Part shown: positions 56,907-64,000 of the stretch, in pieces
How positions within the stretch are numbered: the stretch's first letter is position 1
Layout of the letters: each line of letters opens with the position of its first letter
Assembly (NCBI GenBank): GCA_905220665.1
Contig: CAJNAR010000174.1
Coordinates: 124,001-188,000 of the forward strand
Origin: Albugo candida
Taxonomy: Eukaryota > Oomycota > Peronosporomycetes > Albuginales > Albuginaceae
Direction: 5' to 3'
Length of the DNA stretch: 64,000 nucleotides
The notes under the pieces: model-generated
What the model saw: the letters and a program-made list of their open reading frames with translations, nothing else
What the model was told of the DNA's origin: nothing
Databases searched by the model: none
Position numbers and translations under genes: made by a program

Positions 56907-57908
56907 ATGAAGATTTATAAACTGAAAGCGCTCTGCATCGCCATCCTTGGGGTCTCAACGAAAGCAAATGATTTGGCCAGCGTAATCAGAATGAAAATGC
57001 GCCTCGTGCGGAATGATCGAGATCAACCGATTTGGGGAATGAGTGTGGCGATAGCGCCAATAGAGCCGAGTGAATTTCATGTAATGGCGTTTTCGTTGGA
57101 TCATTCGAATAATGTTGACGAGACTCTTGATCGCTGCTTAAAATCGGGTTCTCTCTACGAACCAGAACGTAGGGATGACGAGACAGATCTGCTGAATTTC
57201 GATATGCATGGTGTAGCTTGCTGGAAAATATCTTCAGCGTTCAAGACGCAATTGTTCGAGAAAAATAAGCTTATGGATAATGAAGAAGAAGAAAAGTGGT
57301 CGATTCTTGATAGTGACGAGTTCTTACGTCTGGGTATCAAGGGAGTCTACATAATCGAACAAACAACATCCGAGCGAGGAAATGTCATGTCTTTCAGGTT
57401 GTACAATGCTGATGAGTCCAAGTACGTATCTGAGAGCGATCTTGTGTTTGATAACTTCGAATATTCCGGCACCTTATATCCAAATCAGAAAGTGGAAATT
57501 CGATTCGGGGATGGAATGATCCAACTTCCAGAAGATATGTATGCTGTGTTCTTACGAAACCTCGAGGAGAGTGGTTACAAAATATCTGAAGACCATAGAT
57601 ACGAAAGCCTTTATGGCAAGGTTAGTTTAGTCTTATCGTTAACCGATAAACTTCTGATTCCAAAAAAACCGGGAATCTGCATTGTAACAGCATGTGAGAT
57701 CGATGTAGCACGGCACAACAGTCCGGCGCGTGTTGTTCCCAGCGGAAGTGATGCTCTGGTGCTAGGAATTGCAGCTTTAGATTCAAACATGGAGAAAATC
57801 GGGATCGATACTAGGGGTAGAACGATTAAGTACAACTTTTTCTGTAAAGATGAGGAACGGGGAAGAATAGAGAAGATGAGAAAAAGGAGAGGAGAGAAAT
57901 GGAAGTAA
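56907..57908 (+). CDS. family-A secreted-type protein, copy A6 (shortened tail)
   Basis: Open for 333 residues. Leader MKIYKLKALCIAILGVSTKA looks like a short signal peptide with cleavage near residue 20. Family motifs: HVMAFSLDHSNN, DRC, VACWKISSAF, YIIEQTT, KVEIRFGDGMIQLP, GICIVTACEIDV and PARVVPSGSDALVLG. It then stops in a Lys/Arg-rich stretch. A different frame just downstream (to about 58070) still encodes the acidic family end (DYDSTDSDED), so a small indel near 57.89 kb has removed the original tail. The product could still be made and exported. Upstream repeat boxes are preserved. Function unknown; effector-like by setting (inference). Confidence 0.65.
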   Translation: MKIYKLKALCIAILGVSTKANDLASVIRMKMRLVRNDRDQPIWGMSVAIAPIEPSEFHVMAFSLDHSNNVDETLDRCLKSGSLYEPERRDDETDLLNFDMHGVACWKISSAFKTQLFEKNKLMDNEEEEKWSILDSDEFLRLGIKGVYIIEQTTSERGNVMSFRLYNADESKYVSESDLVFDNFEYSGTLYPNQKVEIRFGDGMIQLPEDMYAVFLRNLEESGYKISEDHRYESLYGKVSLVLSLTDKLLIPKKPGICIVTACEIDVARHNSPARVVPSGSDALVLGIAALDSNMEKIGIDTRGRTIKYNFFCKDEERGRIEKMRKRRGEKWK

Positions 57909-58124
57909 CCGAGCAAGTCCTTGGAAAAGGATAGCAGAGCAGAGGCGAACACTAGTAGGAAAAGAGGATCAAGTTACACGAACTCAGGTGATTGAAGTAG
58001 ATTACGACTCAACGGATTCGGACGAAGACGACATACCATTAGATCACGAGCGGATGGATCACTTTTGATAAAAATCAATGCTTAACACACATCCCGGACT
58101 TAATTTCATGTGTTTGACCTTCTA

Positions 58125-60490
58125 TCATAGCCTCATTAGCAGTTGTCGAAGAAGGACATCTGTGTTGAATCGCATAAGACAATCGATATGATTTGTTCGA
58201 ACTTCGATGCTAGCAATATTGGGTATACACGCGGCCCCCAGCAACATCAAGCTGCTTTTTTGTCTTCGCGAGCATAAATTGATGTATTCCCGACGGCGTC
58301 TTGTGCTGATACATCTGCATCCCAATCCAACAGTATTCCCCCCATTTGCACGTTGTCGTGTAGCAAAGCGGTACGCAACGGTCTTCGACGACGACGATAC
58401 GAGCATTGATATCGGAGCCATTTTGTAACAGACGTAAAACGTCGTGAGCATTACGGCAATTGCCGGCGACATGCAAGACCGTACTCAAAATGGCGTTTGG
58501 ATTGAGACATCGCACGTAATGGCATCTGGTGACTGCAATTGTATGAAACAGCTTTTTCAACTGATTGCAAAATTGAACCCCTCAAGTACTCGGATTTATC
58601 CCGCTTCCATTGGTACTAGCTTGACGCGAGTCCTGCATTCGTCTGCTTCTTGTGGTAAACAACTTTCAATTCCGATTAAAGACTTCTATCAAACTGGCAA
58701 CAAATGGCTTCGTCCTTCGCTTGAAAAAAATTGATGAGTTTCGAGCAGTGGACATCTTTGTTCTTGTCACAAAAACCAAATGAATAATATAGCACTTGAG
58801 CTGAGTAGTGATAGATAACTAAATACATGGCTGGCTCTATACATTCCTGCTTCAGAGTATTCAAATACTGCATAGTTTCACTCGAACGAGGTCAATGCGC
58901 ACGCTGTTTTCGGGAAAGGTTGATAACGCTGCGTTCAATCGCTTCATTGTTCAAGACGATGAACGTTTCGGCTCAAGTGTTGCTGGACTCTTTCGTGAGC
59001 ATACTCAATGCAAAGCTGATCAGTTTCCGAAAATATCCGGCAAGCCAATAAAGACTTTCTATGTCTTAGGCTCATACGAATCGTCAAATAATGCTCTCCG
59101 AAAGCCAGTCGAGCGGCTGACCATATTCATGGCTTGTCATTGCCTCCCGTGTGTTCCGACGTCTTCCATGCCGCGACTGATTTTTGGCTTGAATATCAGT
59201 AGAAAAGCGCACTTGTTGTAAACTCTCAATCGATCGGATTTCTAAATACTTCAATAGATAGAAGGATGATTTTGATTCGCATGAAGCTCGGATCATCACC
59301 GGATTTCAGATTCTTCAAATGCCATAGCCCCCAAAATAGCATCGAATTAAGTCGGCAAAAAGCCCATCACGTCCATTGCTGCTTTGAGATTGTTGAACTG
59401 CGTTTTATCTTCAATTTCATCCTTCCATTTTAAATATAATCAACGCTTCTTTTCTTCGGCACTATCTCCAGCCAGCAGCTCATAGAAAATGTGGTAATTG
59501 CGTTCAGTCTCCGCTTGATATGCCAGACGAAGCTTCTCCTAAAAATATGTTGGATCGATGCACCGATAAGTTGGCCAGCGGCAGAAATATGAAGCTTGAT
59601 GAATTGCCCAAATTCGAGCTATAATCATTCCGAATGGTACGAGCATTCCCAAAGGCTTCTAAAATTCGGTTTGAGAGCAAAACCTCCTCGATGACACTAG
59701 TCTCCTGTTCAGTCATCTTTCCCTTTGAGATTTGGATAAGGTGGCCAAATACTCCATGATGAACTTCGTAGATTCCATTTTCCCAGTGCCAGACTCCCCA
59801 CATCACGAGCATCGATTGATTTTCTGTGCCATGTCGCTCTTTATCAAACGTTGGAGTACACAGATCGCGATACGCTTCGTCATACTAAACACAAGTGGAG
59901 GAATATCCGGTACATCAGCTCCGATCCCGCGTCTCTCGACAATTCGAATGTATTTTCGACGTATTTTTTCATTGTAAAAGCCAACGTTTTGGAACGAGTT
60001 AATGGCAAGCAATATCTCTCCTGTGAATGTACATATCTCATTGATCTCAAATCGTTTTTGTAGCGCGTGACAAATTCCCGGTTCAGGAATATGAAGAAGT
60101 TAAATAAGAACTTCCACAAAAATCATATCGTCATTATTAGCCAGCAACAGATTGGTCAATTCTTCATTTTCCAAAGCCTGGATATCGAGTGAGAGAGTCG
60201 TCTCCGTGCGTGCTTCATTGACACGTAATCGGGATTGACATTTGCGTGATGGTGAATCGGATAATTCGACAACTCTTCGTCGTCACATAACCAAAAGTTT
60301 ACATCTTTTCATTTTGGTTGTGCGAATATCTACAAGACCCAAACGGCTTGTGCTTCTTTGTGTATTTGTGTTCGAAAGGCTAGTACAATGTACAAGGAAG
60401 GAGAAGCGGTAGTACAGAGTGTGTGTGTGAAACGGTCTCCAGTATACTAGAGGATTCCATCCAGCAGGGGTGTCTCGCCCTATCACCTGT
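58125..60490 (-). pseudogene. decayed inverted copy of the FYVE-ankyrin myosin
   Basis: Collinear with 21.78-25.2 kb, including about 50 bases of 5' flank (AGCCGTTTGGGTCTTGTAGATAT resembles AAGCCGCTTAGGTCTTGTATACA). N-terminal and motor pieces survive (NVGFYNEKIRRKYIR, QETSVIEEVLLSNRILEAFG, YVRCLNPNA), but the P-loop frame is shifted, so the GESGAGKT site is lost. A deletion joins YVRCL directly to the first ankyrin repeat (SINITAR-type segment SDINAR near 58.42 kb), removing converter and IQ neck; the FYVE end is absent. Many stops. Clearly dead. It lies head to head with B6, as the parent lies with B1. Confidence 0.9.
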
Positions 60491-60699
60491 ACGGTTTCGC
60501 CTTAGTTGCGATCTGTCCTAAACTCTCAGAACAGCGCCAGTTCATCTTCATTTTAATTGGTTTAGACATTAGCATGTGTCACACTATTTGATCAATCCAG
60601 TGATCAGATTTAGCGACGAGTGCTATATTCATTTATGAGCGAGTAATTGCGATGCGGTTATTCACTTACATTAATGATGACTAGGCATATGTCTACTTC

Positions 60700-62705
60700 T
60701 ACTATAATCTAAGCTATTGGAGATTGGTGGGGATGATACTCACTGTTTCTTCATCCGCTAAGATGAACACACGCTTTTCATTTCGAGCTGTACATTCGGA
60801 ATGTACTAAAGTGCTACTTTTGGGATTCAATTCCTCCGAATTGTCTGTATTGCTTACTGACCGGCCATCTTTAAGATGTCTGCATTTCGTCTGCGCTCAC
60901 TCCTTTTTTAGACACAAGGTTGTGCTCTCGAGACTAGAAAAACATAATGACCAATTGTATACATTTACATTGTTTGTATATCATCTATCAGTTGCTAGTA
61001 ATAAATCACTGTCATTTGCATTGTGGCATTATCATACTGCGGAATATCAGATTTCGTAACATTTAGTGTAAACCTTGACGCTCCGAACCTTGAATCGCTA
61101 TGTGGATCACCTTTTGTGTATTTCGGTCTAGACGTTGGCTCGCGTGTGTTTGCTTGAATGCGAGCTATCCACTCTAAATTTTTCATTACCCGAATTTTCT
61201 ACCACACGATGCTTCCAGTCGTAAAAGCAATGTATTAGATGGTGTTTGGAAGAGTGCGCATCAGCGGACTATAGAGAAAGCTTGTGGTTGGCTTTGGTCA
61301 CATCGAATGTATATTTGGGAACTACCTATCAGTAAATAGAAGTGTGTCGAGACATCTCTGGCTCTCTTTCCATGGAAAAGATTTTAATAGGTTTTTGATT
61401 AAATATGGAACGAATGAGTCGGAAAAGCTGACGGTAGATTCCTTGCAGTCGTTCGTCGAAAATCGACGGCTTCGTTGGAAATGAGTTATGGTGGTCTCTC
61501 CGATGATGTTGAAAATATATTATGAGCGCGAGAGCAGTGTGAAGTCATATTCACATTGTCAAGACTCGACATGCTGCACGGCGATGAGATTGATGACTTT
61601 GTATTGCGACAATGTATGGAAACAATCAAGGAGCGTACGACTACGAAAAGTCTATCAAAGCTGATCAATAATAGTTGATGGCAGCATGTTTGCAAATGCA
61701 AGAATGGGTCTCGTGGTCGGACAGCAAGGAAGATGATGGTACAATCTACATCGGTCAAAAACATAGACAGTGCGTCACAGTGTATGATTCGACTTCAGAC
61801 CACTGTGTTTCATCTCAGAAAATACTCTCCACCTAAAATTGAGGTCTTACAACAACCCCTTCAGCTGGTATGTGTCAGAAATCTTAACTTGTCTTAAAGC
61901 TGATGATGAAAAAATACTCCAATGATGTAGTGGCCTGCCAAGGACATATTTGGCGAATTGACAATAAAATTTTTCCAAGCTGGTTTGTGGTAATCAATAA
62001 TGTGTTTGCTTAGTCACATTTCACTTCAAAACCAAATGTACCTGGCAGCTTCGTCCCGTGTCAATGACATGCTGTCTGATGCGATTTACAGAAGAAACTC
62101 CCTCGCATCTTCATCTTGAGAAGAAAGACGCGAACATGCGCACAAGCATAACCAGCTAGGTGGAACATATACGGCAAGAAGATGTAGATCAGGGATCACT
62201 TCCACGAGAAAATTTTATTCAAACTTGACACCCACGGATCCCATCCGACGATATTCAGATCAAAGAAGTCAAAGGAGCCAGTCTTAACTTTATGGCGTGC
62301 TCGGTGATACTTGTGGTATCGAGAAGATCAACTTCCTCGGTTTATTTTTGTGGAGTAAATCACAAGACTATGCTTTACGAATGGATAAAAGTTGGTACTG
62401 CAAATAAATAGCAACGGCAGACATCAGTGGAAAGCACGATTCTCGGTAGAGTATGGTGGTGTTGAGAGTCAAATGAAGACATTCGGAAGGATATAATCCT
62501 TGATAATGGAACTACACTATAAGCGGGAGCGCTTCAAGACGTACAAGACGGTGCCACAAAAGAACTCATGCGAAGCAAAGGTTACGATACTGATTATGTG
62601 TGAGATCAACTTAGTTTGTATCGACAATTTTTCGTATCCTAGAATCGAGCTTCTCATGATGCCTCGTAATCCTGAACATTTCGAATACGCTTGAATTTTT
62701 TTCAC
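60700..62705 (+). pseudogene. degenerate family-B copy B6 (longest)
   Basis: Spans the most family-B blocks in order. At 61.27-61.3 kb it matches 21.14 kb; at 61.46-61.63 kb it carries SYGGLSDDVENI then RLDMLHGDEIDDFVLR, matching B1 and B4. Around 61.98-62.1 kb it matches 40.24-40.45 and 20.4-20.55 kb, at 62.2 kb B2, and at 62.52-62.57 kb the B2 end. Broken by many stops. It extends from near the myosin pseudogene's 5' end, mirroring B1 and the live myosin. Confidence 0.5.
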
Positions 62706-63009
62706 ACGCTGGATGGATCCGCACCTATGAGCTCACACACTCGATACATCGTTTATGTGCTCGAATCTCCCCCACTCCATTCATTTAGCTCTTTTCCATT
62801 TTGGTGATCTTCCCTTCTGTGATCTTCTTTGTGAGATATCGATGACGATGGTATAACTCTTGAAAATCACTCCAGAATCCAAGAATACACAGTCAGTAGA
62901 AAGAGCGCACAGCGTCTTGGGTCACTATTGTTGGAATCTGCGGATAGGTAGACGTGCAATGGTGGGTTTCCTGGCATTGTCATCGTCGTTGGTTTCAGAT
63001 CTTCCAGGA

Positions 63010-64000
63010 AGATAAGCGAAGGAATGGAATCGACGATTATGTATCGAGCCCCTGTGTCAGAAAAAGAATCGCTTCTTGGATACTCAAAGTGTAGTGGCAC
63101 AAATCTCTCCTTATAAGTTGGTATTCGTGTATTGGGAGTTCAGGAGGATCATTCGCATCAAGAGCTGGTTTGGTTTCCTTCTTTCACCAGATACTGGAAT
63201 CAAAGTCAGTGGTATGTCTTTCGTGCGCTTATGAGTAAAATCCGCATCAGGAATACAAACTTCCATAGCATAAGTCTCGTGCAGGACACTAAATAGTCGA
63301 TATTGATGGAACTCATTGATGGAAATGAAAAATCGCGTAACGGGCTTGCGCTTGCTCAATGCGACGTAAAGAAGAACAAGAGGTGCTGCAACCTACTCAA
63401 GGTGCAGACTTGCCTGACATTGATACCACAGATGTGTAACTCACTTCTTGAAGAAAATGACCAGGAAAAGGACTACAGCGTGACCAATCGATTCGACTGA
63501 GTTCAAAATGGAGAAAATCATCTTCTCATGCTATGTTGTAACTCTTATATGGAAGTGCACCTACTAAAATATCGCATTGGAACTATTCTTTCATCACAGC
63601 TTGAGCTTGTTAGGTACCCCAGAAAGAGGTAGGAAGTCTTCCTTTCCGTCAAACATCACCGGTAACTCTCAGTACCTCAGATTTCGACGGTCTACCAAAG
63701 TGTTCTGGAAGCCTCCTTCCCATGCGTTGTGTATAAGTGCGTGCTCAAGAAAATTGAGACCTTCGCATCGGTGTACTTCTAGACTGTGAAGACGAAGAAA
63801 TATATGTCGGTCACTTGTAACCTTCAAAAGAATAGAAGGGAAAGGCGTTTTGGGTGCAGAAGGCGCTCATGAAGTAATACATCGAGTTCCTTTTTCCTGT
63901 CGAAGTACTACCGATCGACTGCGGACTGTGCAGAATTCGATACAGATGCTCAAGTCGAAACTGATGTCTTTGTACAAGTGTTTCTTGTAGAGGCTGCTCG
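63010..64000 (+). pseudogene. GRASP pseudogene with introns retained (runs off edge)
   Basis: Follows the live GRASP gene (28.76-30.14 kb) from exon 1 into exon 7. Markers are GTGGCACAAATCTCTCCTTAT..TTGGGAGTTCAGGAGGA (exon 1), ATATTGATGGAACTCATTGATGG (exon 2), GGTGCAGACTTGC inside intron 2, GAGGTAGGAAG...CCGTCAAACATCACCGGTAA around intron 4, TTTTGGGTGCAGAAGGCGC (exon 6) and the exon 6/intron 6 boundary at the right edge. Intron sequence is present, so this is DNA duplication, not retroposition. Frameshifts and lost splice sites make it non-functional. Confidence 0.8.

Larger units (their letters stand above)
54405..58235. repeat. right arm of the ~3.9-kb inverted repeat
   Basis: Reverse partner of 40880-44822. 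The inner edge is at about 54405 (GACGTCTCCGGTAGAAGATATC pairs with the complement near 44.80 kb). The outer edge is at the ankyrin fragment of the myosin pseudogene. Arms differ by scattered substitutions and short indels, so the duplication is not fresh. Confidence 0.85.

Noticed and set aside
1..64000. CRISPR arrays, bacterial operons or ribosome binding sites
   Set aside because: Spliced genes, ER and Golgi proteins and SINE-like elements show a eukaryotic nuclear sequence; no regular short direct repeats with unique spacers were seen.

Overview
The window looks like nuclear DNA of an oomycete (stramenopile). A compact-genome obligate plant pathogen of the white-rust (Albugo) kind is the most likely source, but that is inference. 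The evidence is: genes interrupted by very short GT-AG introns (mostly 46-52 bases, GTACGT/GTAAG donors); a myosin carrying ankyrin repeats and a FYVE finger; an IQCG/DRC9-type flagellar protein, implying motile zoospores; and a family of secreted-type proteins with many broken copies set in repeat-rich DNA.

Region 1 (1-15 kb) is gene-dense and ordinary. In order it holds: a PH-domain/PP2A-B56 fusion (-, runs off the left edge), a small basic protein (-), a possibly myristoylated PP2C phosphatase (+), a coiled-coil protein (-), ALG1 mannosyltransferase (+), a PHD/PARP-finger/RAD16-like SNF2-RING protein (-), glucosidase II alpha (+), and a secreted Cys-rich protein with a GPI-type tail (+). 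ALG1 and glucosidase II both belong to ER N-glycosylation and quality control. An acyl-protein thioesterase pseudogene closes the block.

Region 2 (16-30 kb) starts with tandem ~330-base repeats in front of an intact family-A gene (18.8 kb). A degenerate family-B copy follows tail to tail, then the myosin (21.8-26 kb), a Sel1-repeat protein and a seven-exon GRASP (Golgi stacking) gene.

Region 3 (30-44.8 kb) is sparse. It holds broken copies of families A and B, a tRNA-derived SINE-like element, and the left arm of a large inverted repeat.

Region 4 (44.8-54.4 kb) is the core between the repeat arms: an ammonium transporter, a Rix1/PELP1-like protein, a TIM10-type small Tim and IQCG.

Region 5 (54.4-64 kb) is the right arm, with the best-preserved distal family-A copy. 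Beyond it lie a decayed inverted copy of the myosin, another family-B copy and an intron-containing GRASP pseudogene that runs off the right edge. The main story is repeated segmental and inverted duplication of a family-A / family-B / myosin neighbourhood, followed by decay of nearly every copy except A1 and possibly A6.
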